Source: Streptomyces apocyni (GTDB taxonomy: Bacteria; Actinomycetota; Actinomycetes; Streptomycetales; Streptomycetaceae). Taken from it: a stretch of DNA of 64,000 bases. The stretch lies in assembly GCF_009739465.1 (NCBI RefSeq), contig NZ_WHOM01000072.1:159310-223309 (forward strand), given 5' to 3'. The translations under genes were made by a program, and so were the position numbers. The notes below the pieces were generated by a model. The model saw only the letters and a list, made by a program, of their open reading frames with translations, searched no databases and had not been told where the DNA came from. Below, piece after piece: positions 8,591-16,497 of the stretch (position 1 is its first letter; each line of letters starts with the position of its first letter).

Positions 8591-9571
8591 TCAGGAGGCC
8601 GGAACCAGCCGCGGTACCGCCCGGACGTAGATGACCATGCCGACCACTTCCACCAGGGTCTGCGTGACCACCACCACCGCGGCGATCGCGAGTGGCTCGG
8701 GCAGGGCCAGTGCCAGCGGCAGGACGACCAAGGAGTTGCGGGTCGCGCCGGAGAACACGATCGCCCGGCTCGCGGGCACGTCCAGCCGGAACAGGCGGGC
8801 GACGGCGCGCCCGGCGAACGCCATCACGACCAGGAAGAGCGCGTAGAACGGCACGACGCGGGCCACGTCGGCCAGGCTGTCGTCCAGCTTGGGCACCTGG
8901 GAGGCGACCACGGTCAGCAAGGTGGCCGCCATCAGCGGCACCATCGTCGTGCCCATCGCGTTGGCGGCCTTCCGCCCGGCAGAGCGGCGCGCGGCCCAGC
9001 CCTGGGTAAGCCAGGCCAGCGCCAGCGGGATGACGATCAGCACGAGGAACGCTTCGACGAACGGGCCCGCCTCGACCACGTCGGCCAGGCCCGAGCCCAT
9101 GAACAGCCAGAGGAAGCCCGGCAGCAGCACCATCTGCGCGAGCAGCAGCACAGGCGTCGCCGCGAGCAGCCGCTGACTGCTGCCACCGGCCAGCCCGCTG
9201 AAGACGATCACGTAGTCCACGCACGGGCACAGCAGCACCAGCAACACGCCCAGCCGCAGGGCCTGGTCGTCGGGCAGGAAGGCGAACATCGCCGCCACCA
9301 CCAGGGGCACCACCACGAAGTTGACAGCCAGGGCCGCGGCCAGGAAGCGGCCCGTCCGTAGGGAGCGCAGCAGCTCGGCGGCCGGTACCTGCAAGAACGT
9401 CACGTACAGCAGCGTCGCGAGCACCGGGTTGATGGCGTGCTCCAGGCCCGGTCCGGCGGCGGGGGCGAGGCTGCCGAAGAGTCCGCCAGCGGCCATGGCC
9501 GCGAGGTAGATGGCGACCTGGTGGTGTTCCATCCGCTCGGCCAGGCCTCGCGGTCCGTGCTCCGCCACCAC
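8591..9571 (-). CDS. BASS/ACR3-superfamily transporter (arsenic-resistance-type permease)
   Basis: 326 residues with about nine to ten hydrophobic helices, of the bile acid:sodium symporter / arsenite permease superfamily. Conserved-looking segments are LLCPCVDYVIVFSGLAGG (a Cys-Pro-Cys break in a helix) and IVFSGATRNSLVVLPLALAL, matching the paired discontinuous helices of this fold. I chose the GTG at 9571 because AGGGGAG lies 8 nt upstream; the open frame runs further but the extra sequence is antisense to the next gene and not protein-like. No arsR or arsC is adjacent, so arsenite export is a homology label only and an organic anion substrate is equally possible. Confidence 0.75.
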   Translation of the reverse strand: MVAEHGPRGLAERMEHHQVAIYLAAMAAGGLFGSLAPAAGPGLEHAINPVLATLLYVTFLQVPAAELLRSLRTGRFLAAALAVNFVVVPLVVAAMFAFLPDDQALRLGVLLVLLCPCVDYVIVFSGLAGGSSQRLLAATPVLLLAQMVLLPGFLWLFMGSGLADVVEAGPFVEAFLVLIVIPLALAWLTQGWAARRSAGRKAANAMGTTMVPLMAATLLTVVASQVPKLDDSLADVARVVPFYALFLVVMAFAGRAVARLFRLDVPASRAIVFSGATRNSLVVLPLALALPEPLAIAAVVVVTQTLVEVVGMVIYVRAVPRLVPAS

Positions 9572-9753
9572 GTCGTTGACTCCCCTGCGTTCTCGTGCGC
9601 TGTGCGGCCCGAGAGCCGGTTCCGGGTTCCGGGTTCCTGGTTCCGGGGCCCATCGTCTCAGGCCAGGGGCAACGAGTTCCCTGGCGGGAGTGGGGCGTCC
9701 TACCCGGCGGCGTAGCGTGCGGCGTGCGGCGCGGGTGTGTTTGGCTGGATGCC

Positions 9754-11133
9754 ATGGGCATAGCTGAGAACGCAGCTGATTCAGCAACCGCCGTGCGGCG
9801 TGACGCCGCCGTCCGCGCGGCCGTCGAGCAAGGACTGATCGCCCCAGACACCACGACCGCCACGGCTGCCAGCACCGCCGCCCCCATCGTCGGCCTGCTG
9901 GACAGCACCGGCATCCAGGACGCGGCCGCCGCACTGCGAGCGGCGTTCGCGCAGGTCACGACCGCCCCGGTACACCACACCTTCGCCGTGAAGGCGACCC
10001 CGCTCGTCCCCGTACTCCGCCTGCTCCACGCGGCGGGCATCGGCGCCGAGGTGGCCAGCCCCGGCGAGCTGGCCCTCGCCCAGGCGGCCGGGGTGCCGCC
10101 CACCCACACCGTCCTCGACTCCCCCGCCAAGACCCCCGCCGAGCTGCGCCAGGCCTTGGCCCTCGGTATCGCCGTCAACGCCGACAACCGGCAGGAGCTG
10201 GCCCGTATCGACGCGTTGGTCGCCTCGGCACCCACGGGCTCGCCGATCGGGCTGCGCGTCAACCCGCAGATCGGCGGCGGCTCCATCGACGCACTCTCGA
10301 CGGCCACCGCGACCTCGAAGTTCGGAGTCGCGCTACGGGACGCGGGAGCCCGCGACTGGGTCGTACGGGCCTACGCCGACCGCCCCTGGCTGACCCGGCT
10401 GCACACCCACACCGGCTCCCAGGGCATCCCACTCGACCTGCTGGCCGAGGGCATCCAGGTGGCCTACGAGCTGGCCGAGGAGATCAACACCCACGTCGGC
10501 CGCCAGCAGATCGACACCGTGGACATCGGCGGCGGCCTCCCCGTCAACTTCGCCTCCGACGCCACAACCCCCACCCACGCCGCCTACGCCCGCCTCCTTC
10601 GGGAACGCGTCCCCGGCCTCTTCGACGGCCGCTACGCCCTGGTCACCGAGTTCGGCCGCTCCCTCCTCGCCAAGCAGGGCACGATCCTGGCCCGAGTCGA
10701 ATACACGAAAAAGTCCGGCGGCCGCCCGATCGCCATCACCCACGCCGGAGTACAGGTCGCCGCCCGCACGGTCTACCAGCCGGAATCCTGGCCCCTGCGC
10801 ATCCTCGCCTACGACGCGAAGGGCCACCCCAAGACCGGCCCCACCGTCCCCCAGGACATCGCGGGCCCGGCCTGCTTCGCAGGCGACCTCCTCGCCGAGA
10901 ACCGCCCGCTCCCCCTTCTGGAACCCGGCGACCTGGTGGCGGCGCTGGACACCGGCGCGTACTACTTCGCCCACCACTACACGTACAACAGCCTGGCCCG
11001 CCCCGGCATTTACGGCTACACGACCTCCGACAGCGAAACCCGCTTCGCGACGGTACGCACCCCGCAGACACTGAAGGACCTGGTCGCGGAGTCAGGCGGC
11101 GCACACGCCCGGACCCTCACGGAAGGAACGTAA
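9754..11133 (+). CDS. PLP-dependent decarboxylase, diaminopimelate/ornithine decarboxylase fold (type III)
   Basis: 459 residues from the ATG starting MGIAENAADS. Alanine-racemase-like barrel with the PLP lysine in HHTFAVKATPL (K80), the HTHTGSQG segment, the phosphate-binding DIGGGLPVNF, and a C-terminal beta domain with CFAGDLLAENRP, equivalent to the CxSGD substrate loop of diaminopimelate decarboxylases. It has no partner genes for lysine synthesis nearby and differs from a standard LysA, so the substrate is uncertain. It is convergent with the RpiR regulator (6-bp gap) and divergent from the transporter. Confidence 0.8.
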   Translation: MGIAENAADSATAVRRDAAVRAAVEQGLIAPDTTTATAASTAAPIVGLLDSTGIQDAAAALRAAFAQVTTAPVHHTFAVKATPLVPVLRLLHAAGIGAEVASPGELALAQAAGVPPTHTVLDSPAKTPAELRQALALGIAVNADNRQELARIDALVASAPTGSPIGLRVNPQIGGGSIDALSTATATSKFGVALRDAGARDWVVRAYADRPWLTRLHTHTGSQGIPLDLLAEGIQVAYELAEEINTHVGRQQIDTVDIGGGLPVNFASDATTPTHAAYARLLRERVPGLFDGRYALVTEFGRSLLAKQGTILARVEYTKKSGGRPIAITHAGVQVAARTVYQPESWPLRILAYDAKGHPKTGPTVPQDIAGPACFAGDLLAENRPLPLLEPGDLVAALDTGAYYFAHHYTYNSLARPGIYGYTTSDSETRFATVRTPQTLKDLVAESGGAHARTLTEGT

Positions 11134-11139
11134 AGCCCG

Positions 11140-11985
11140 TTACTCCACGAACAACCCTCGCGCCGCCGCCCGCGTATCGAACTCCTCCAGCCGCGCCTGC
11201 GCGTCCGGCAGCCCGTCGCACATCGCCTCCAGCAGGACCCGGCCCAGCAGCATCGGCGCGCAGGCCGTGTCGAAGGCGAGGCCGGTGCCGACCGCTGCGG
11301 GCAGCAGCAGGTCGGAGGCCTTGGCGACCGGCGCGAACGCGCTGTCGGCGACGGTGACCACGGTCAGTCCCGCGCCGCGCGCGTGCTCCAGCGCGTCAAG
11401 GACCTCGCGCGGGTAACGCGGCAGGGCGAAGCACAGCAGCGCCGACGCACCCGCCCTGGCCGCCGCGTCGATGCGGTCGGCCAGCATCGTGCCGCCCTCG
11501 TCGAGCAGCCGTACGTCCGGGTGCACCTTGGCCGCGAAGTACGCGAAGCCGTACGCCTGGGCCGCCGCCGCGCGCAGCCCGAGCACCGGCAGGGGCCGGG
11601 ACCCGGCCAGCAGCCGCCCCGCCCGCTCGACGGGGCGCGGATCGGCGAGCACTCCGGCCAGGTGCCGCAGGTTCTCGATCTCGGCCTCGACCGCCTGCTG
11701 GTACTCGTTGTACGCGGCTCCGGCCTCCTCCGCCGCCCGCGCCTCAACCGGCGCCACCTCGCGCAGATGCCTGCGCAACGCCGGATACCCGTCGAAGCCG
11801 AGCGCCACCGCGAAGCGCGTCACGGACGGCTGGCTGACCCCGGCCAGCTCCGCGAGCTCAACGCTCGACAGAAACGGCACGTCAGCGGCCCGGCGCACCA
11901 TGCAGTGCGCGATCCGGCGCTGCGTCGGCGTGAGCCGGTGCCCGTCGAAAAGCTGCTGCAACCGCGCGGCGGGGCCCTCACTCAT
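11140..11985 (-). CDS. MurR/RpiR-family transcriptional regulator
   Basis: 281 residues. N-terminal HTH of the RpiR class (ELAELAGVSQPSVTRFAVAL, about residues 40-60), followed by a SIS sugar-phosphate-binding domain (about 115-250). A GAGGGA precedes the second Met (MSEGPAARL), so I start there rather than at the Met six residues upstream. Family members usually sense sugar phosphates and control neighbouring catabolic genes. The only close neighbours are the convergent decarboxylase and the accessory patch, so the target is not evident. Confidence 0.88.
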   Translation of the reverse strand: MSEGPAARLQQLFDGHRLTPTQRRIAHCMVRRAADVPFLSSVELAELAGVSQPSVTRFAVALGFDGYPALRRHLREVAPVEARAAEEAGAAYNEYQQAVEAEIENLRHLAGVLADPRPVERAGRLLAGSRPLPVLGLRAAAAQAYGFAYFAAKVHPDVRLLDEGGTMLADRIDAAARAGASALLCFALPRYPREVLDALEHARGAGLTVVTVADSAFAPVAKASDLLLPAAVGTGLAFDTACAPMLLGRVLLEAMCDGLPDAQARLEEFDTRAAARGLFVE

Positions 11986-12090
11986 CAGTTCCCTCGCTCC
12001 CATTCACCAACCAAGACCTCTGCATAATCATATGCAGCACTCAGCCGGAGGCCCCCTCGCCAGCCACGGCGGCGACCCGCTCGCGCCAAC

Positions 12091-13026
12091 TCAGCGACCG
12101 TACGAGCGGCGGACAGGCAGTACGCCCCCGCCTCTGGCATCCCGTACCCGACAGCGAGCGCAACACTCCTCACCGCTTACCGGCCGGAATACGTGCTCAT
12201 CGCCCGGCCCCGCGCAGACCACCAGGCCAGCCGGGGTCACCACGTCCGCCGCTTCCGCCACGTCCGTCGTCTTCGGTACGGGCAGCTCCGGCGCTGGGAG
12301 CTTCTCCGCCAGACGGTGCCGTACGAAGCCCACGGCCGAGCGGACGCCACCGGGAGGCAGACCACGGGTCAGAGCCTGCCGCAGGTCCCCCGCCGTGAAG
12401 CCGCGCCGCAGCCACTCCGCCGCCGCGCCCGCAAGGGTGCGGGCCTCGCGCAGTCCGAGCCAGAGATCTCGGTGCGCATGCCGCAGCGAGAGCAACACAC
12501 GTTCGGCTTCGACGAGTTCGGGAGAGGGAACCGCCCCACCATCCGGCTCCAGCTCCGGCTCCGGTCCCCGCTCCGGCTCTCGCTCGGGAGGTGGGTGGGG
12601 AGTGTTCTTCTCCCGTTCTTCGTCTTTCGGTAGAGAGCCACCGGCCATCCGACCAGTCGACTCACCGACCGTCGGATTCCGCGTACTCGGCAGCGACACC
12701 CCGCCCCGGAGGCGGTCGGCGTCCTCACGCGTGAGGGTGATGTTCCCCAGGACCTGGTCCGTGGCCCAACGGCCGCGCCCGTCCTGGTACCTCCACTCAT
12801 GCAAGTACCCGCAGGCGGTAAGGAGTTCCTTGGCGCGCTGGTAGGCCCGACCCTTGAGGCCGACGCTGGCAGCGTGCTCGCCGAGTGACTTGCCGGTCGC
12901 GTCGTCCGGCAGCCCCTGTACGTACAGGAGCAGGATCTTCGCGTCGCTATTCAGACGCGGATGGCGCACGACGTCGTGCGAAGCCTTGGTGTAGCGCCGC
13001 GTGGGCGCGTTAACATGCCGAAGCAT
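12091..13026 (-). CDS. Replication-initiator-like helix-turn-helix protein
   Basis: 311 residues from the Met of MLRHVNAPTRRYTK. The N-terminal ~110 residues form a winged-helix-like domain (YTKASHDVVRHPRLNSDAKI ... GRAYQRAKELLTACGYLHE) typical of Streptomyces plasmid and integrated-element HTH proteins. A Pro/Glu-rich linker follows (about 150-185), then a helical region and a C-terminal CCARC cluster. A longer GTG start 111 nt upstream exists and overlaps the preceding tiny ORF by GTGA, but the added residues use atypical codons. It appears to be the last gene of a small accessory operon. Confidence 0.65.
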   Translation of the reverse strand: MLRHVNAPTRRYTKASHDVVRHPRLNSDAKILLLYVQGLPDDATGKSLGEHAASVGLKGRAYQRAKELLTACGYLHEWRYQDGRGRWATDQVLGNITLTREDADRLRGGVSLPSTRNPTVGESTGRMAGGSLPKDEEREKNTPHPPPEREPERGPEPELEPDGGAVPSPELVEAERVLLSLRHAHRDLWLGLREARTLAGAAAEWLRRGFTAGDLRQALTRGLPPGGVRSAVGFVRHRLAEKLPAPELPVPKTTDVAEAADVVTPAGLVVCAGPGDEHVFRPVSGEECCARCRVRDARGGGVLPVRRSYGR

Positions 13027-13133
13027 CCCGGTGGACCCATTCTTCCACTCGTTGGGTGAAGGTCCTCGGGCGGTGTTGGCGCACCACCGAGGACCGCCCC
13101 ATGCACTGGTTCTCACGGAGCGTGATTGCGCGG

Positions 13134-13262
13134 TCACCGTACAGCAGCGAGCGTCTGTTCCACCACCTGAACCAGCAACTTCGCCCCCACAAACGGGGCT
13201 TCAGGCGTCGGCTGCGATCTCCAGTCCAGCGGCCAGGCGGTGACCTCGACCGGGGTGAACAC
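13134..13262 (-). CDS. Tiny hypothetical ORF (42 aa)
   Basis: GTG-initiated frame encoding VFTPVEVTAWPLDWRSQP and ending LLVQVVEQTLAAVR. It starts right after a TAG in another frame and lies in the same direction as the accessory genes on both sides. The composition looks protein-like, but there is no clear ribosome site and I know no family for it. It could be a remnant. Confidence 0.35.
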   Translation of the reverse strand: MFTPVEVTAWPLDWRSQPTPEAPFVGAKLLVQVVEQTLAAVR

Positions 13263-13421
13263 CTACGCGAAGTCGAGTTCCAGGTGATACCTCACAACCG
13301 CCAGACCCATGCCGAGCTGAGTGAGCCAGTGACCCTGCGAACAGCCTGACCTGGGCGACCTGTTCGGGAAGTATGGCTATGAGCATCGACCCGCACCGGC
13401 ATAAGGGGGCACGACCTCGGG

Positions 13422-13565
13422 CTACTGCCAGTAGCACTCGTCAATCACGATCTGAGGGGCGGCGGTGCGGCGGGTGAAGTGATACCGCAGCCATCCTCGC
13501 CCGTGATCGAAGTAGATGACGTGTGCTCCGCTGGGCCTGGTGAACTGGACGGGTTCGACGCTCAT
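13422..13565 (-). CDS. Tiny hypothetical protein (47 aa)
   Basis: ATG overlaps the stop of the preceding gene by 4 bp (ATGA), indicating translational coupling. Product begins MSVEPVQFTRPSGAHVIYFD and ends IDECYWQ; rich in aromatic residues and soluble-looking. Similar short proteins are common in Streptomyces integrated elements, but I cannot name a family. Confidence 0.5.
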   Translation of the reverse strand: MSVEPVQFTRPSGAHVIYFDHGRGWLRYHFTRRTAAPQIVIDECYWQ

Positions 13566-13744
13566 GCCGTCGGGGAGGTCGGCAGCGGCGTCGCCCCCAC
13601 GAAAGTAGGGTCAACGGCGACGACGAGTTCGGCGCGGGCGGCGGCGACCATCTCTTGCGCCTCGGTGGGGAGCGAGTCCCTGTTGCCGTCGGCATCCTTG
13701 GTCCAGTCTGCTTGCCAGGGCGGCCCCATGATCTCGCCGGTCAC
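13562..13744 (-). CDS. Small hypothetical protein (60 aa)
   Basis: GTG start overlaps the upstream stop as GTGA, and its own stop overlaps the next start as ATGA, so it is the middle of a tightly coupled trio. The product includes MGPPWQADWTKDADGNRDSL and an Ala/Val-rich helix (EMVAAARAELVVAVDPTF). Function unknown. An internal ATG (MGPPW) is an alternative start. Confidence 0.5.
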   Translation of the reverse strand: MTGEIMGPPWQADWTKDADGNRDSLPTEAQEMVAAARAELVVAVDPTFVGATPLPTSPTA

Positions 13745-14085
13745 TGGCCAGGCTCCACCTTGCTCGCCTCGCGGCGGATTCGTCCGGCCTCTTCGATAAG
13801 GGCTTTGGCGTGGGCGTTGTCGGTGGACTCGGCCGCTTCGTCTTCGAGTTGGTGGACCTTCGCCTCTAGCTGGGAGTTCCGGGCGAGGGCGAACTCTCCC
13901 CACCACCGAGCCATGAACGCCGGGACCGGAGCGAGGTCGTAGGCGTCGGCGATGTACTGCTTCCAGTGCCGGTCGAAGTCGGGGAGGAGCTTGGGCGCGT
14001 GTTCGGCGATGGCGGCGCGGAGTGCCTTGGGTGTGCGTTCGGGCATAGGTGGGATGCCCGGGGGTGCGTGCAGGGCGGTGGTCAT
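13741..14085 (-). CDS. DUF6247-like protein
   Basis: 114 residues from MTTALHAPPG. The segment TPKALRAAIAEHAPKLLPDF, followed by FMARWWGEFALARN, has the look of DUF6247 proteins, small helical proteins frequent in actinomycete accessory regions and sometimes paired with toxin-like partners. The C-terminal half is a charged helix. Purine-rich GGAAGG precedes the start. First of the coupled trio of short genes. Confidence 0.6.
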   Translation of the reverse strand: MTTALHAPPGIPPMPERTPKALRAAIAEHAPKLLPDFDRHWKQYIADAYDLAPVPAFMARWWGEFALARNSQLEAKVHQLEDEAAESTDNAHAKALIEEAGRIRREASKVEPGQ

Positions 14086-14137
14086 GAGCGGCCTTCCTTC
14101 GCGGTGTCTCCAGTGCGGCTCTGGCGGGAGTCTCGCG

Positions 14138-14575
14138 TCAGGCGACGGAGGCGAGAGCCCCGCCCGTCGCTTCGTGTGTCTCGACTGGACTCGGGGCGCT
14201 TCGGGTCCGATGCTCGCGCGGGCCTGCGTCGAGGCCAGCGAAGGTGCGACCGGCCACGGTCTCTCGGAGGAGCAGTTCACACAGCACGCTCATGGACTGG
14301 ATACCTTCGCGGTCGCGACGCACGTCGGCGCGGGTCCATGCGACGTCGCCGATCGGCGTGAGGTGTCCGCTGCGCCCGGCGGCGCGGACGTCTTTCTTGG
14401 GAATCGGGACATCGATGACGCCGGAGGCGTAGCGGCTCAGCAGGACGGTGAGAAGGTGGCCGACGGTGATGGCGTCTGCTGCCGCGATGTCATCCGCGCT
14501 GTCCCATGTGGCGTCGTCCGCGTACACGCGGCGTGTCGTGCGGGTGGGTGTGGCGCGCTTCTTGCGGGGCGGCAT
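14138..14575 (-). CDS. Hypothetical protein of the accessory patch
   Basis: 145 residues from MPPRKKRATPTRTTRRVYAD. A basic N-terminus is followed by a helical region (DDIAAADAITVGHLLTVLLS) and a Gln/Arg-rich C-terminus. The basic head suggests nucleic acid binding, but no family is recognised. Start chosen at the Met preceded by GGAGGGACCGGCG. It lies 52 bp upstream of the DUF6247-like gene and is probably the first gene of the same operon. Confidence 0.5.
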   Translation of the reverse strand: MPPRKKRATPTRTTRRVYADDATWDSADDIAAADAITVGHLLTVLLSRYASGVIDVPIPKKDVRAAGRSGHLTPIGDVAWTRADVRRDREGIQSMSVLCELLLRETVAGRTFAGLDAGPREHRTRSAPSPVETHEATGGALASVA

Positions 14576-14742
14576 CGCCGGTCCCTCCGTGGCTTCGCGG
14601 GTGCTCGTGCGGCCACTGTAGCGGCGTGGGTCTATGTTCCTCACCTTGTCTCGATTCGAAACCGCGTCTTGGATTCAGACTCACGAGAATTGGGGGGTTA
14701 CCCCTACTGCGGCCGGGCCTATGGCTCCGTACCGTGAGGACC

Positions 14743-15171
14743 ATGGAAGCCCGCGACGCTGAGCTCAAGAAAGATCTCGACGCCACCGTGCAGACGCGCA
14801 AGGAGCTGGGCGCGGAGTACGAATCCGCGCTGCTGGAGTCGTTCCTGGAGAAGGTCGAGCAGCGGATGAACTCCACTGTCGACCGCCGGGTGCGCCGCCA
14901 GCTCGCCGAGGCGCAGATGGCGAACGCCAGGGGCGGGCGTGCCTCGCAGTCCTCGGTGGACGGCTGGGGCGAGCGCTTCGGGTTCGGGATGGTCTCGTTG
15001 ATCCTGGCGATCCCGCTGTCCGCGATCGGGGCGGTGAACGCGGGGCTCGCGGGGCTGTTCATTACCTGGGCCGGGATCGTCGGGGTCAACACGGTCCACT
15101 CGATGCGGGGGTTCCCGAGGTTCGGGCGAAGCCGTCGCCGCGACCAGTCCGACTCGGACTGGGAGGAGTAG
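14743..15171 (+). CDS. Small integral membrane protein with N-terminal coiled coil
   Basis: 142 residues. A charged helical N-terminus (about 1-75, ELKKDLDATVQTRKELG, with the basic VDRRVRRQLAEAQ) precedes two hydrophobic helices (MVSLILAIPLSAIGAVNAG and AGLFITWAGIVGVNTVH) and a basic tail. The ATG follows GTGAGGA. Small proteins of this layout are widespread in Streptomyces; function unknown. It borders the accessory patch and resumes core-like codon use. Confidence 0.75.
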   Translation: MEARDAELKKDLDATVQTRKELGAEYESALLESFLEKVEQRMNSTVDRRVRRQLAEAQMANARGGRASQSSVDGWGERFGFGMVSLILAIPLSAIGAVNAGLAGLFITWAGIVGVNTVHSMRGFPRFGRSRRRDQSDSDWEE

Positions 15172-15247
15172 GAGGAGCGGGGGAGGGAGAGTGGGGCGTG
15201 GCCGGGGTCCGTGTGGGCCCGGCCGCCGCCTTGGGGCGGGTGTCCGA

Positions 15248-16294
15248 CTAGGCCGCCCCGGCTGCTCCCGCCCCTGCTCCAGCCGCACCCGCCGTTCCTC
15301 GTACCGACTCCTGTTCCGGTGTCTCGATGCGCCGCCGCCTGCGGCGCTTGAGGAGGGCCCACGGGCCGCGAGGCCCCGTCGGCATCGCTGCCGTGACCTC
15401 GGTGCCGCCCTCCGCCGCCGCGGCGGCCGCGGCCCTGGCCACCGGCAGGAAGCCCTCGTCGCGCAAGGCGTCCGGGCGCTCCTCCTCCGGCCAGAGGGCA
15501 AGCGCGGCGCAGACCGTCGGGAGGATGGCCATCGCCGCGGTGGCGTAGCCCTCGGCGGACGGGTGGTAGTTGTCCGGCCCGAACAGCTCGCGTGGGTTCG
15601 CGGTGAACTCGGGGCCGAGCAGGTCACCGAGTGACACCGTACGGCCGCCCTGCTCGACCACGCCGATCGTCTGGGCCGCCGCGAGCTGCCGCGAGACGCG
15701 CCGGGCCAGCCAGCGCAGCGGCTGGTACACCTGCTCGACCGAGCCCAGATCGGGGCAGGTGCCGACCACCACCTCGGCCCCCGCCGTACGCAGTCGGCGC
15801 ACCGCGGCGGACAGGTGCCGTACGGACGTGGTCGGCGCGATCCGGTGGGTCACGTCATTCGCGCCGATCATGATGACGCAGACGTCCGGGACCGACGACG
15901 GGTGCGCCAGCAGCAGCGAGACCTGGCGGTCCAGGTCATCCGACTGGGCGCCGGGCAGCGCCACGTTACGCAACGCCACCGGCCGCTCCGCGACCGCCGC
16001 GAGCCCCTGGGCGATCAGCGCGCCCGGTGTCTGCCCGGCTCTGCGCACGCCCTGCCCCGCCGCCGTCGAGTCGCCGAGCAGCGCGAGCCGCACCGGCGCG
16101 TGTACGTCCGCGACCGCCCTGCCGTACAACCCGTCTGCGCCCGGTGGGCGCGAGGAGTCCCCGCCGACCGAGCGTTTCGCCAGTTGCACCTCGGCGAGCA
16201 GCAGTCCCACCGCCGCCGCGCCGAGCACGCCGATTCCGCCGCCGCCGAACGCCGCGCCCGCGGCGATCCGCCGTGCCACCCTCGCCCTCGACAT
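15248..16294 (-). CDS. SGNH/GDSL-type hydrolase (secreted or membrane-anchored esterase)
   Basis: 348 residues from MSRARVARRI. A basic start and a hydrophobic helix (about 10-35) act as signal or anchor. SGNH blocks: block I ALLGDSTAAGQG with nucleophile S76, block III IMIGANDVT, and the catalytic Asp/His pair in GPDNYHPSAEGYA. The C-terminus is Ala/Gly-rich low complexity after a basic RRRRRR patch. Likely hydrolyses esters at the cell surface. It is divergent from cbs. Upstream Met codons give a longer frame without a signal-like start. Confidence 0.85.
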   Translation of the reverse strand: MSRARVARRIAAGAAFGGGGIGVLGAAAVGLLLAEVQLAKRSVGGDSSRPPGADGLYGRAVADVHAPVRLALLGDSTAAGQGVRRAGQTPGALIAQGLAAVAERPVALRNVALPGAQSDDLDRQVSLLLAHPSSVPDVCVIMIGANDVTHRIAPTTSVRHLSAAVRRLRTAGAEVVVGTCPDLGSVEQVYQPLRWLARRVSRQLAAAQTIGVVEQGGRTVSLGDLLGPEFTANPRELFGPDNYHPSAEGYATAAMAILPTVCAALALWPEEERPDALRDEGFLPVARAAAAAAAEGGTEVTAAMPTGPRGPWALLKRRRRRRIETPEQESVRGTAGAAGAGAGAAGAA

Positions 16295-16497
16295 GGACCG
16301 ATGCCACCTCCTCGTAGTCCTACACCAACTGCTTGCCCCGCGCGGGCGGTCGGTCAATCGCCGCCGTCCACCCGCGTACGTGACGCCGTGTGTCGTGCCG
16401 CGCGTCGTGCCGTCCCACAGTCCGCCTGGAGTGTGCGCCTCCTCGCTTGAATTCGGCTTACGCTGACCGCATTCCTATCGAGAATCCGGAGACAACG

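Noticed and set aside
13056..13349. 97-codon plus-strand ORF in the accessory patch
   Set aside because: Opposite to all neighbouring genes, Arg-rich, overlaps better-supported minus-strand small ORFs, no known pattern.
12000..14740. Search for attachment repeats, an integrase or a tRNA target flanking the accessory patch
   Set aside because: No flanking direct repeat, recombinase or tRNA was found by eye; mobility remains unproven.
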